NCBI GenBank assembly: GCA_024760545.1 | Contig: CP060501.1 | Location: 1,773,501 to 1,837,500, forward strand | Length of the DNA: 64,000 bases | Direction of reading: 5' to 3' | From: Nitrospira sp. | Lineage (GTDB): Bacteria; Nitrospirota; Nitrospiria; Nitrospirales; Nitrospiraceae | Part shown: piece by piece, positions 18,384 to 26,892 of the stretch | How positions within the stretch are numbered: position 1 is the stretch's first letter | How the letters are laid out: every line of letters begins with the position of its first letter | Translations under genes and position numbers: made by a program | The notes under the pieces: generated by a model | What the model was told of the DNA's origin: nothing | What the model saw: only the letters and a program-made list of their open reading frames with translations | Database searches by the model: none

Positions 18384-19441
18384 GCAGAGCCGTGCCGCAA
18401 ACGCTGAACAAAGCGCTGGAACCATTCTTCATCATCGTCGGATCCTTGATGGTCTCGATGGTGTTGTTCGGCATCTTTGTGGCTTCGGCCGGAGCAGATC
18501 CGATCGAGGTGTATCAGACCATGTATCGCGCCGCCTTCGGCACCTCGTTTTCCTGGCAGAATACGCTGATCCGAGCCGCGCCGTTAATGCTGACGGCGCT
18601 CTGCACCGCGCTGCCTGGGTATCTCGGCTTGATTATTATCGGGGGAGAGGGGGCAGTGGTCATGGGCGGCCTCTTCGCAGCGATTGCGGCGCTCGCCATA
18701 CCGACGGCTCCTCCCATGGTCGTTCTGACCACGATGGCGGTCGTGGGCATGGTGGGAGGCGGGCTGTGGCTTACCATCGGAGGAGCCCTGCGGCATTATC
18801 GCGCCGTCAATGAAACCATCAGCAGTCTGTTGCTGAACTATATCGCCATTGCAATATTGAACCATCTCGTCACCAGCACCTTTCGCGATCCGGAAAGTCT
18901 CAATCATCCCTCGACGCATCATATCGGTGAAGCCAATATGATCGGCGTTATTCCGGGAACGGACCTCCACTGGGGATTAGTGTTCGGAGTCGTGGCGTGC
19001 GTCATCGCATGGTTTCTCATGCATCACACCGTGTTTGGCTTTGCATCCCAAATTGCCGGAGGCAATGTTCGGGCGGCTCAAATCGCCGGCTTGCCGGTCG
19101 GGAGGCTGATCTTGATCATCTGTTTCGTGGCGGGCGCGGCCGGTGGACTGGCCGGCATGGTGGAGGTGGCGGCCATCCATGGCCGGGCCAATGACACCCT
19201 CAATGCCAATTACGGATATGCCGGTATTCTCGTGGCTTTTGTGGCCCGCAATAATCCCTTGGCCATCATTCCTGTGGCCATCTTGCTGGGCGGCATCCGC
19301 GCAAGCAGCGGATTACTGCAACGCGCGCACGAGCTGCCCGATGCGACCGTGCTCGTGATGCAGGGCATTATTTTTCTCGTCATCCTCTTCAGTGAAACCC
19401 TGTACGGCCGCTTTTCAAAACTTCAAAATCGAGGAGGGTGA
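18380..19441 (+). CDS. ABC transporter permease (BMP-type system), first subunit
   Basis: 353 residues, BPD_transp_2 family. The start is a GTG overlapping the stop of the binding-protein gene (GTGA). About ten hydrophobic segments are visible, with the family stretches YLGLIIIGGEGAVVMGG, AVNETISSLLLNYIAI and ANYGYAGILVAFVARNNPLAI. It pairs with the next permease to form the channel of the importer. Confidence 0.92.
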   Translation: MSRAVPQTLNKALEPFFIIVGSLMVSMVLFGIFVASAGADPIEVYQTMYRAAFGTSFSWQNTLIRAAPLMLTALCTALPGYLGLIIIGGEGAVVMGGLFAAIAALAIPTAPPMVVLTTMAVVGMVGGGLWLTIGGALRHYRAVNETISSLLLNYIAIAILNHLVTSTFRDPESLNHPSTHHIGEANMIGVIPGTDLHWGLVFGVVACVIAWFLMHHTVFGFASQIAGGNVRAAQIAGLPVGRLILIICFVAGAAGGLAGMVEVAAIHGRANDTLNANYGYAGILVAFVARNNPLAIIPVAILLGGIRASSGLLQRAHELPDATVLVMQGIIFLVILFSETLYGRFSKLQNRGG

Positions 19442-20358
19442 TGGAAGTCGGATGGTGGGGAGTCCTCATCGCCGTTTTAGGCGGCGCGATTCGAATCGGC
19501 ACGCCGTTTCTCTTTGTCTCGCTGGGCGAGTGTTTGACCGAGAAAAGCGGTCGCATCAATTTGGGCCTGGAAGGCACGCTGGTCATGGGTGCGATGACAG
19601 GCTATGCCGTCTCGCTGCACAGCGGGTCTCCCTGGCTGGGAGTCCTGTGCGCCGGATTGGCCGGCATGATGCTCGGCGCCCTGCACAGCTGGCTCTGCAG
19701 TTTCCGACGAGTCAACGATATCGCCGTGGGGATCGCGATGATGCTGTTCGGCACGGGATTGGCCTTCTTTCTGGGGAAGCCGTACATCCAGCCATCTGCG
19801 CCCAGGCTGCCCTCGATCGACCTCGGCGCATGGAGTGATATCCCGCAACTGAAGGCGGCTCTGCAGATCAATGCACTGTTTCTCATGGGAATCGTCGTGG
19901 CTATTGCGCTCGCATGGATGCTGAAGAATACGGCATGGGGGTTAAAAGTACGAGTCGTCGGCGAAAGCGCGGATGCGGCCCGCGCCCTGGGATTACCGGT
20001 TGATCGCATACGGATCCTCAGCACGGCTCAAGGAGGATTCTTGGCAGGGATCGGAGGGTCATATCTATCCCTCTACTATCCGTTCAACTGGAGTGAAGGC
20101 CTATCGAGCGGACAGGGACTGATGGCGGTGGCCTTGGTGATTTTCGCTCGTTGGCATCCGGTAGGCTGCCTCTGGGTCTCGCTTTTGTGGGGAGGAGCCG
20201 CCGCGTTAGGACCTTCCTTGCAGTCCGTCGGCATCACAGGCGGATACTACATCTTCAACGCGATCCCTTACATCATGACCTTGGCGGTCATGATCATCAC
20301 CTGTTCTCCCAAACGCACGCTTGTAGGAGTGCCCCATGAACTCACAGTAACTCGTTAG
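19441..20358 (+). CDS. ABC transporter permease (BMP-type system), second subunit
   Basis: About 305 residues, same family as the preceding gene but shorter. Typical are GECLTEKSGRINLGLEGTLVMGAM and SEGLSSGQGLMAVALVIFARWHPVG. The ATG overlaps the previous stop (TGATG); a GTG three bases earlier is an alternative. GAGGAGG lies very close upstream. A 55-bp gap separates it from the hydrolase gene. Confidence 0.92.
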   Translation: MEVGWWGVLIAVLGGAIRIGTPFLFVSLGECLTEKSGRINLGLEGTLVMGAMTGYAVSLHSGSPWLGVLCAGLAGMMLGALHSWLCSFRRVNDIAVGIAMMLFGTGLAFFLGKPYIQPSAPRLPSIDLGAWSDIPQLKAALQINALFLMGIVVAIALAWMLKNTAWGLKVRVVGESADAARALGLPVDRIRILSTAQGGFLAGIGGSYLSLYYPFNWSEGLSSGQGLMAVALVIFARWHPVGCLWVSLLWGGAAALGPSLQSVGITGGYYIFNAIPYIMTLAVMIITCSPKRTLVGVPHELTVTR

Positions 20359-20413
20359 TCGATACAGGATGACTCGAACGAACCCTAACCCAGACATCCA
20401 GGAGAGGTGAGCC

Positions 20414-21094
20414 ATGAGTCGATACGTGACATCCGACCCCTATCCTTATCCCTATAACGGCGATCTCCGGCCGGACAATTCGGTCTTTCTGATCATCGAT
20501 ATGCAGACGGACTTTTGCGGCAAAGGCGGCTATGTCGACAAAATGGGCTATGACATTTCCCTCACTCGCGCGCCGATCGCGCATATCCTCAAAGTGCTGT
20601 CGAAAGCCCGAACCATCGGCATGCATGTGTTCCACACCCGAGAAGGACACAGGCCCGACCTGTCGGATTTACCCGCGAACAAGCGCTGGCGGAGCCGCCG
20701 CATCGGAGCCGGCATCGGCGACCCGGGTCCCTGCGGCAAGATTCTGGTGCGGGGCGAGCCCGGCTGGGACATCATTCCTGAATTGGCTCCGAAGGAGGGC
20801 GAACCGATCATCGACAAGCCCGGCAAGGGCTCGTTCTGGGCGACCGATCTGGAGATGTTGTTGCGGCTCCGCGGTATCCAGAATGTGATCTTGGCAGGAA
20901 TCACCACCGATGTCTGTGTCCACACCACTATGCGGGAAGCCAACGATCGAGGCTTCGAATGTCTCCTGCTGGAAGACTGTTGCGGGGCAACCGATTACAC
21001 GAACCATCAGGCCGCGCTCAAGATGGTCAAAATGCAGGGCGGAGTGTTCGGCGCCGTAGCAAAATCGGACGCCTTACTGGAAGCATTGTCATGA
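20414..21094 (+). CDS. biuH: Cysteine hydrolase of isochorismatase family, biuret-hydrolase type
   Basis: 226 residues. The catalytic triad is visible: Asp29 ([10 protein letters not shown]), Lys135 ([10 protein letters not shown]) and Cys168 (TTDVCVHTT). The protein follows the biuret hydrolase BiuH pattern as I remember it, including [15 protein letters not shown] at the N-terminus, [32 protein letters not shown] and [11 protein letters not shown], and the triad spacing equals the reported Asp36/Lys142/Cys175 of Rhizobium BiuH with a constant offset of seven. Biuret hydrolase makes allophanate and ammonia. An alternative is another ureido amide (ureidoacrylate or triuret). It sits between permease and ATPase genes; its stop overlaps the next start. 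Confidence 0.85.
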   Translation: MSRYVTSDPYPYPYNGDLRPDNSVFLIIDMQTDFCGKGGYVDKMGYDISLTRAPIAHILKVLSKARTIGMHVFHTREGHRPDLSDLPANKRWRSRRIGAGIGDPGPCGKILVRGEPGWDIIPELAPKEGEPIIDKPGKGSFWATDLEMLLRLRGIQNVILAGITTDVCVHTTMREANDRGFECLLLEDCCGATDYTNHQAALKMVKMQGGVFGAVAKSDALLEALS

Positions 21095-22614
21095 CCAACG
21101 GAGTTCCTCCGGATCTGCAAGCGTTGGGGATTACCAAACGCTTCGGTCCGCTCACCGCCTTGAAGGATGTGAATCTTCAATTGCGGTCCGGCCAGTTTCA
21201 TGCCCTGCTCGGCGAGAACGGCGCCGGCAAGAGCACTTTGGTCAAATGCATCATGGGGTATTACCACCCGGATGAGGGGAAAATTTCGTTGAATCAGGAG
21301 CAGGTCACAATTCGCAGCCCTCGTGACGCGCAGACGTTCGGCATCGGGATGGTCTATCAGCAATTTACGCTGATCCCCAACATGACGGTGCTGGAGAACC
21401 TGGTGATCTCCAAGGCGAGATTGGACTCGCTCATCGATTGGAAAAAAGAAGAGCGTCAATTGTCAGAGTTCATGGACAAGATGCCGTTCAAGGTGTCGCT
21501 TACCGCTCGGGTCAGCTCGCTCGCCGCGGGTGAAAAACAAAAAGTGGAAATCCTCAAGCAACTCGCGCTGCAGAACCGCATCCTTATTCTGGACGAACCG
21601 ACTTCCGTTCTGACCCCACAAGAAGCCGACGAAATGCTGGGGCACCTCAGAGCCATGACGCTGGCGCAACAATTGAGCGTCCTGATCATTACCCACAAAC
21701 TTCGAGAAGTCGCGGCCTTCGCGGACGAAGTGACGGTGTTACGCAAGGGACAATTCGTAGGGTCCGGGAAAGTCTCAGAGCTGACCATCCCGAAGATGGC
21801 GGAGATGATGGTGGGATCTGAAGTCACGGCGAAGCCGAAACAACGAAACATGCGATCGACCAAAGTCCCAAAGCTGGTGCTACATGATATCCGAGTCAAG
21901 GATGAGAGCAGCGTGGAAGTCGTGCGGGGTCTGCACCTCACCATCCATGAGGGCGAGATCGTCGGGGTAGCCGGGGTATCGGGGAACGGACAACGAGAAC
22001 TCGTCGAGGTGTTGGCAGGGCAGCGTCAGGCCGCTGCAGGCACGATCCAGGCACATGATCAACCCTATCAACCGACCCGAGAACAGATCACGCACCACAA
22101 AATGTTCTGTCTTCCCGAAGAACCGCTCCAGAACACGTGTGTCGGGCGGATGAGCGTGGCGGACAACCTGGCGTTTCGCAACTTCGATGTCGAGCCCCAC
22201 GCAGTGGGTGGTTGGCTCATCAGCCGTCCTGCGCTGCGTCGCAGCGCGCACGAACTGATTCAACGCTACAACATCAAACCGCCTTTTCCCGATACGCCCA
22301 TTCAGTCGCTTTCGGGAGGCAATGTCCAGCGCGCGGTCTTGGCGCGTGAGCTGTCGGGGGATGTCGAGATCTTGATCATCGCCAACCCCTGCTTCGGGCT
22401 GGACTTTCTGGCCATGGAGGAAATTCGGATGCAGATCGTCGCCGCACGCAATCGCGGAACGGCGGTGCTGCTGGTCAGCGAAGACCTCGATGAAATCTTG
22501 GAACTATCCGACCGTGTGGTGGTGATGTTCAACGGCCAACTCGTATACGAAACCACGTCGTCCGACGCCGATCTCGGCATCATCGGACGGCAAATGACAG
22601 GACATTCAACATGA
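21091..22614 (+). CDS. ABC transporter ATP-binding protein with two ABC domains (BMP-type system)
   Basis: 507 residues from the ATG overlapping the hydrolase stop. The first domain has Walker [10 protein letters not shown] at 41-49, signature [15 protein letters not shown] and Walker [16 protein letters not shown]. The second domain has a degenerate Walker A ([16 protein letters not shown]) and the signature [16 protein letters not shown], as is usual for sugar/nucleoside-type double ATPases. It energises the two permeases. Its insertion between the two hydrolase genes ties import and hydrolysis tightly together. Confidence 0.94.
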   Translation: MTNGVPPDLQALGITKRFGPLTALKDVNLQLRSGQFHALLGENGAGKSTLVKCIMGYYHPDEGKISLNQEQVTIRSPRDAQTFGIGMVYQQFTLIPNMTVLENLVISKARLDSLIDWKKEERQLSEFMDKMPFKVSLTARVSSLAAGEKQKVEILKQLALQNRILILDEPTSVLTPQEADEMLGHLRAMTLAQQLSVLIITHKLREVAAFADEVTVLRKGQFVGSGKVSELTIPKMAEMMVGSEVTAKPKQRNMRSTKVPKLVLHDIRVKDESSVEVVRGLHLTIHEGEIVGVAGVSGNGQRELVEVLAGQRQAAAGTIQAHDQPYQPTREQITHHKMFCLPEEPLQNTCVGRMSVADNLAFRNFDVEPHAVGGWLISRPALRRSAHELIQRYNIKPPFPDTPIQSLSGGNVQRAVLARELSGDVEILIIANPCFGLDFLAMEEIRMQIVAARNRGTAVLLVSEDLDEILELSDRVVVMFNGQLVYETTSSDADLGIIGRQMTGHST

Positions 22615-23297
22615 ATACCGTACCGGCCTCTCCTTATCCCTATCCATTGCCGTCGCGAGCCTCGGGCGAAAAGGTTGCGCTGGTCATCATCGACATGCAG
22701 CGCGATTTCGTGGAACCGGGCGGCTTCGGCGCTGCGCTGGGCAACAAGGTTGAACTCCTGCAAAAGATCGTGCCGACAGTCTCGAAACTCCTCAAGACGT
22801 TTCGGGAATTGGGATTGCCCGTGATTCATACACGAGAAGGCCATCGACCCGATCTGTCGGACTGCCCGCCGGCCAAGAGGCGGCGCGGCGATTCCACGCT
22901 TCGCATCGGCGACCCAGGCCCCATGGGGCGCATCCTGGTATTGGGCGAGCCGGGAAATGACATCGTCCCGGAACTGCGGCCTGAGGCAGGCGAACTTGTC
23001 ATCGACAAGCCAGGGAAAGGCGCATTCTATGCCACCGCCTTACAGGAACGTCTCAAAGAGCTCGGCATCACCCATCTGGTCTTTACGGGAGTCACCACCG
23101 AGGTCTGTGTGCAAACCAGCATGAGAGAAGCCAACGACCGCGGTTATGACTGCCTCCTGGTCGAAGACGGGACCGAAAGCTATTTCCCCGAGTTTAAACA
23201 AGCGACGGTCCGCATGATCCAATCGCAGGGCGGGATCGTCGGCTGGGTGACGACGGCAGATCGCCTAACCGATGCTCTCCGTAATACCTACGGGTGA
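22611..23297 (+). CDS. Second cysteine hydrolase, paralogue of the biuret-hydrolase type (triuret hydrolase-like candidate)
   Basis: 228 residues. The triad is Asp28 ([14 protein letters not shown]), Lys133 ([10 protein letters not shown]) and Cys166 (TTEVCVQTS). It is clearly a paralogue of the gene at 20.4 kb but differs in substrate-loop residues: [11 protein letters not shown] instead of [10 protein letters not shown], and [10 protein letters not shown] instead of DCCGATDY. A pair of such hydrolases is known for triuret degradation (TrtA with BiuH), so this one may act on triuret or a related diamide. That substrate is inference only. It is coupled to the ATPase by ATGA. Confidence 0.8.
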   Translation: MNTVPASPYPYPLPSRASGEKVALVIIDMQRDFVEPGGFGAALGNKVELLQKIVPTVSKLLKTFRELGLPVIHTREGHRPDLSDCPPAKRRRGDSTLRIGDPGPMGRILVLGEPGNDIVPELRPEAGELVIDKPGKGAFYATALQERLKELGITHLVFTGVTTEVCVQTSMREANDRGYDCLLVEDGTESYFPEFKQATVRMIQSQGGIVGWVTTADRLTDALRNTYG

Positions 23298-23355
23298 TGA
23301 ATTGGAGAAGTGAATCAAGGCCGACTTCAAGATTGGAATGTTCTGAGGAAAAGAA

Positions 23356-23493
23356 ATGGAGGAATCGTTACAGACATGGTCTCTTCAACACGGCAGTGTT
23401 CGACACCCTACCCTTCAGCAACAGCACGACAAAGAAGCATTGCGTCCACTCATCAAGGCAGTCTATCAGATAATCACGGGGAGTCTCGCGTGA
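23356..23493 (+). CDS. small unannotated ORF (45 aa) coupled to the allophanate-hydrolase-like gene
   Basis: Begins MEESLQTWSLQHGSVRHPT and ends KAVYQIITGSLA. The ATG has GAGGA with seven bases of spacing, and the stop overlaps the next start as GTGA, the same coupling used through this operon. No domain is recognised. Size and position recall AtzG, a small subunit needed by the carboxybiuret hydrolase AtzE, but I see no sequence likeness. It could also be a leader peptide that sets translation of the next gene. Confidence 0.5.
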   Translation: MEESLQTWSLQHGSVRHPTLQQQHDKEALRPLIKAVYQIITGSLA

Positions 23494-23891
23494 ACCAGAG
23501 CGAAGTGCTGCTCGCAGTAAACGGCACGCTGATGCGGGGACTCGAGCTCAACCCCAACATGGTGGCCGCCAAGGCCACGTTCGTCCGTGAGGCGATGACC
23601 GAACCCACGTACCGTCTCTGGACGATCAACGATGAACATCCAGCGATGTTGCGTGTCACCGATGGGACAGGCGTCAAAGTGGCAGTCGAAGTCTGGGCAG
23701 TGCCTGCGGAAGGGTTAGCCGGAATCCTGCTGAATGAGCCTCCCGGTCTGTGCATCGGAAAGGTGCGGCTGGAAGACGGGTCCGTCGTCCTGGGGGTGTT
23801 AGGCGAACCCGCGCTCGTCGAAAAGCACCGAGAGATCACCGCATACGGTGGCTGGCGCAGTTATATGGCACAGCGTCCTACCGCGCCATGA
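23490..23891 (+). CDS. Stand-alone allophanate hydrolase C-terminal-like domain
   Basis: 133 residues from a GTG with GGGGAG six bases upstream; a longer reading from 23310 lacks a good start. The sequence matches the C-terminal domain of AtzF/allophanate hydrolase (gamma-glutamylcyclotransferase-like fold): AVNGTLMRGLELNPNMV, FVREAMTEPTYRLWTI, VAVEVWAVPAEGLAGILLNEP, IGKVRLEDGSVVLGVLGEPA and ITAYGGWRSYMA. In AtzF this domain decarboxylates the N-carboxylated product made by the amidase domain. No amidase domain is present in the window, so this one must act alone or with another partner. It is the last gene of the operon. Confidence 0.82.
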   Translation: MNQSEVLLAVNGTLMRGLELNPNMVAAKATFVREAMTEPTYRLWTINDEHPAMLRVTDGTGVKVAVEVWAVPAEGLAGILLNEPPGLCIGKVRLEDGSVVLGVLGEPALVEKHREITAYGGWRSYMAQRPTAP

Positions 23892-23918
23892 TGTGAATTA
23901 GATCGTTTTTGGATAATT

Positions 23919-23990
23919 GCGGGGCGGGAGGCCAAGGGAGGCGCGCCTCCACTCCGCAGTGGTCCGAGCCAGATGGTCACCCGCTCGGAC
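23919..23990 (+). repeat. structured 70-bp repeat, copy A (downstream of tonB)
   Basis: Starts GCGGGGCGGGAGGCCAAGGG and ends GCTCGGAC. It aligns along its whole length with copy B at 25177-25245. It contains the palindrome GGAGGCGCGCCTCC and a second hairpin GTCCGAGC...GCTCGGAC. No U-run follows on either strand. It lies between the convergent ends of the hydrolase operon and tonB and may act as a weak bidirectional terminator. Confidence 0.6.
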
Positions 23991-24173
23991 TATACTCACC
24001 GTGGTTGTGGATAGAGGCAATCAGACCAAACAAATACGAGCTTATAGAACCAAGTCTACCCCGTATGACTTATCCGAGCCCGAGGGGGATGGCTGTTCTC
24101 ATCGCATTCAATCCTAACCGATAATGGAGTCGTAAGGGATTGGCGACATTCCCTTCGCCCCCAACCGACCCAT

Positions 24174-25115
24174 CTAATTTGCCAGGCTATACACAATCGG
24201 AAGGCTTACTACAATTTGCGCCTTCCCGAGGGCCTGCTTCATATAGAGCGGACAGGCTAGTTTCACCGCCTCGATCGCTGCGGCGTCAAGCGCACTGTAT
24301 CCTGAACTTTTCTGGACAAATACATCGGCCAAATGCCCATCGGATCGAATGACCGCTTTCAAGACCACTTTCCCTTCCTGGCCGTTCATACGGGCTGAAT
24401 TCGGATAGCGTTTGAGTTCTGCGACTCTTCGCCACAGCGACTCCGCCAGCCATCGATGATCCTCTTTTCCTTCCGTGGCAGGCGATGAAGTCTTGGCCGC
24501 CTGGACCGGAGCGACATCCACGGGGCTGTCAGGCGCAGACACCGGCGCAATAACTTCTTGTGGGACAGGACTTTGAGGGGAAAATGTAGGAGCTGATGCG
24601 ACCGCGACCGGCCCATCTTGAACAGGTTGGGAATCGATCATCGGTTCAGGAGCGACCGCAGTCATGGCTGGCGCAGACTCCTTGGCCTCAACAACCGGTT
24701 CAGTTTTTGACTCAGCAACCTTGGCTATCCGTTGTTCAACCGGCTCATCACGCAGTTGCGGAATTTCCACCTTCTGCTCAGTCGGTCGTACCGGCTCGAT
24801 CGTCGGTGAAAGCGGTTCGACCTGCTGCGTCACCGGTCTTACCGCCTGATACGTCTCCGGCACTCGTTTCATTCGTGACGGAGGCACGATCCTCGCTGGT
24901 GGCTGTTCCGGTGTCACGGCCGATTGGACTTGTTCCGGTCTGGATTCGGATTCCGCCGTTTCCACCAAGGCCACGTTCCACTTGTGTACGTCCTCCGGCA
25001 AAACAGGTTTGACTTGTGCGAGGAGGGCGAACGCCAAGCCAAGGACGACTCCATGCAGTGTCAGCGAAGCGCCCCAGGCGGGGAGAAAGAATCGATTTTT
25101 ATCTGTTGATGCCAC
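24174..25115 (-). CDS. tonB: TonB-like energy transducer
   Basis: 313 residues. An N-terminal membrane anchor lies at about 13-35, a long Pro/Glu/Val-rich periplasmic spacer at about 55-210, and a TonB C-terminal domain at about 225-313 (LKRYPNSARMNGQEGKVVLKAVIRSDG, SSGYSALDAAAIEAVKLA). It transmits proton-motive force to outer-membrane receptors. No exbB, exbD or TonB-dependent receptor is adjacent. The start is a GTG without a clear ribosome site. The gene is framed by two copies of a structured repeat. Confidence 0.9.
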   Translation of the reverse strand: MASTDKNRFFLPAWGASLTLHGVVLGLAFALLAQVKPVLPEDVHKWNVALVETAESESRPEQVQSAVTPEQPPARIVPPSRMKRVPETYQAVRPVTQQVEPLSPTIEPVRPTEQKVEIPQLRDEPVEQRIAKVAESKTEPVVEAKESAPAMTAVAPEPMIDSQPVQDGPVAVASAPTFSPQSPVPQEVIAPVSAPDSPVDVAPVQAAKTSSPATEGKEDHRWLAESLWRRVAELKRYPNSARMNGQEGKVVLKAVIRSDGHLADVFVQKSSGYSALDAAAIEAVKLACPLYMKQALGKAQIVVSLPIVYSLAN

Positions 25116-25176
25116 GTTTCACTATGACTCTTTGCTTGCCGATAAGCAATCCTCCCAATCACCGCTTAGAAAAAGT

Positions 25177-25245
25177 GCGGGGCGGAGGTCAAGGGAGGCA
25201 ACCCTCGCCCCGCGCTGGTCCGAGCGGGAGGCAGCTCGCTCGGAC
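25177..25245 (-). terminator. structured repeat copy B; Rho-independent terminator on the minus strand
   Basis: Same element as copy A. On the minus strand the stem GCGGGGCG-AGG pairs with CCT-CCGCCCCGC around a 14-base loop, followed by ACTTTTTC. It lies after the beta-propeller gene and before tonB, so it should end the operon that starts near 30.9 kb. The second hairpin is GTCCGAGC...GCTCGGAC. Confidence 0.65.
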
Positions 25246-25290
25246 AGAACCCAGTCTACGGATCACTCGCCAGCTCGTTTCCAGCCGATC

Positions 25291-25329
25291 GGCAGTCCAT
25301 CGGAGGCTCTTCCGTTCCGATGGACTGCC
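25291..25329 (-). terminator. perfect 14-bp stem-loop just after the beta-propeller gene
   Basis: GGCAGTCCATCGGA (25291-25304) and its exact complement (25316-25329) enclose an 11-base loop, 15 bases past the stop codon. No U-run follows, so it may protect the 3' end of the message or add to the terminator 46 bp further on. Confidence 0.55.
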
Positions 25330-25344
25330 CTCTCCCAGCATGAA

Positions 25345-26826
25345 CTAATTGGTCGCCTGGTTACCTGCTTGTGCAAATCCAGACTCGAAAACGATCACTC
25401 CTGTGGGGTTTGGCCCGACAGTCACGTCCTGCTTCTTCAGATTGTCGGTAGCATTGATAATCGAGACCGAATTGTCTACGCCGTTAGATACAACCAGATA
25501 CTTCGCTTCGCCTGTTCCCCGGGCCAACACATCGAAGCTGTGCGCACCGGTCGACACCAATGGGATTTCCCTCAGCAGCGTCAGTGTCGGAGGTGCCAGC
25601 GTCGTCCAGTCATACGCAAACAACCGGTCTTTCTTCGTCGCTGTGGCCCCATTCCCCGCCAGAATGTAGAACCGCTTCGAGTCCGGAGAGAACTTGAATG
25701 CTCCCGCTGATGTTCCATCGAGATCCGGTGTGGTCAAATCCGCGATGGCCGGCACCGCAGCGCTCAGATCGATCACCCCCAGTTTGGTCGCTTGTGGGGC
25801 GGTCGTTTCCCCGCGCAGCAGGAGATATTTGCCGTCGGCAGAAATCCCGTACGAGGTGTATGGGGTTCCTGCCAAGTCAAAAGTCTTGGTAATTGCAAAT
25901 GTCGTCGGATCGATCTCCGCGATTTGTCCGTATCCTTCTTGAATGCTGTACACCTTTTTTGTGAACTTGGACCACCGAATCCCGTGTGGACCGGCGGCAT
26001 TCGGTGTAAATGCGGTCGTGGGTGACGTTGCAGACTCATCATTGCAAGGTGTCGTTTCCTTGGACGAATTGCACAGATCAATTCGTGCAATAATGGTGAG
26101 ATAATTGGCAGAGGCCTCGTCATCGTCGATGACTGCTATTTCACCGCCGACTTCGCTCGAGACAAATGCACGCTTCGGCACTCCATCTCCGGAGAAAGCC
26201 GTAACTTTATGACCATCAGCCAAGAGACAAATGGTTTTTACTACTTTGGGAATGGTCCCCCCCGGCCCGAGATGGGAGTTGTGAATCACGGTCACTGATC
26301 CCCCACCCTGAACCGCACAGTTGATCAAATCATCACCCGGAGTCGTGGTCGCCGGGGCATTGTCGCCATCATTCATAATCCAAACAATCTCTCCATCGTT
26401 TCTATCACGATAAAGATGGACTGGTCTGGTCCCGGCAGGAAGGTTAACTTCATGAACCGGAGTTGCGCCAGTCAACGGATCGATTGTCGCAACCTTATTC
26501 GCTGCCGCAAGAGTCATAAATAGCCAGTCTTCGTTCGAAAACTGCATATCCCCCAAGGCGACATTTTCGAATTTCGCTGCATCGATCGTATTGATCACGG
26601 CATTGCCTGAATCACCTCTGATGGCCACACTGGTCAACGTCTTGTCACCGGTGTTGTTGATAAATGCGATCGGTCCGCTAAGGCCGGCGCTGCCGCCGGA
26701 CGCCGGTAGCCCTGTGGTGGGAGTGGACTCTCCCGAATTGCAGGCTGCCAGGCTCATCAGTGCAAGTCCAAGCACACCCGTTTTGGTATAGGATAACAAA
26801 AGTCGTTTCTTCGTGTTGGCTTCCAT
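25345..26826 (-). CDS. beta-propeller (YVTN/WD40-like) lipoprotein
   Basis: About 493 residues from the ATG preceded by AAGGA. The signal ends in a lipobox (LAAC, Cys29), then a Ser/Thr/Gly linker. The rest shows repeated blades, for example VAIRGDSGNAVINTIDAAKF, NKVATIDPLTGATPV, GQIAEIDPTTFAITKTFDLAG and YLVVSNGVDNSVSIINATDN, as in cytochrome-cd1-like surface propellers. No haem motif (CxxCH) is present, so it is not an enzyme of that class by sequence. Cysteine pairs in long inserts (about 150-260) may form disulfides. It is the last gene of the operon with TlpA and the small Cys/His proteins. Function unknown. Confidence 0.82.
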   Translation of the reverse strand: MEANTKKRLLLSYTKTGVLGLALMSLAACNSGESTPTTGLPASGGSAGLSGPIAFINNTGDKTLTSVAIRGDSGNAVINTIDAAKFENVALGDMQFSNEDWLFMTLAAANKVATIDPLTGATPVHEVNLPAGTRPVHLYRDRNDGEIVWIMNDGDNAPATTTPGDDLINCAVQGGGSVTVIHNSHLGPGGTIPKVVKTICLLADGHKVTAFSGDGVPKRAFVSSEVGGEIAVIDDDEASANYLTIIARIDLCNSSKETTPCNDESATSPTTAFTPNAAGPHGIRWSKFTKKVYSIQEGYGQIAEIDPTTFAITKTFDLAGTPYTSYGISADGKYLLLRGETTAPQATKLGVIDLSAAVPAIADLTTPDLDGTSAGAFKFSPDSKRFYILAGNGATATKKDRLFAYDWTTLAPPTLTLLREIPLVSTGAHSFDVLARGTGEAKYLVVSNGVDNSVSIINATDNLKKQDVTVGPNPTGVIVFESGFAQAGNQATN

Positions 26827-26892
26827 GGATCGTTCCTTCCTCGTTAGCTGTCGCTCTCGTACCGGGGAGCGCTGCCGGTTTCCTTGCATGAG

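Noticed and set aside
25212-25245. TGGTCCGAG in the structured repeats resembles part of the guanidine-I (ykkC) riboswitch
   Set aside because: The rest of the ykkC consensus is missing, both copies lie downstream of genes rather than in leaders of nitrogen genes, and simple stem-loops explain the sequence.
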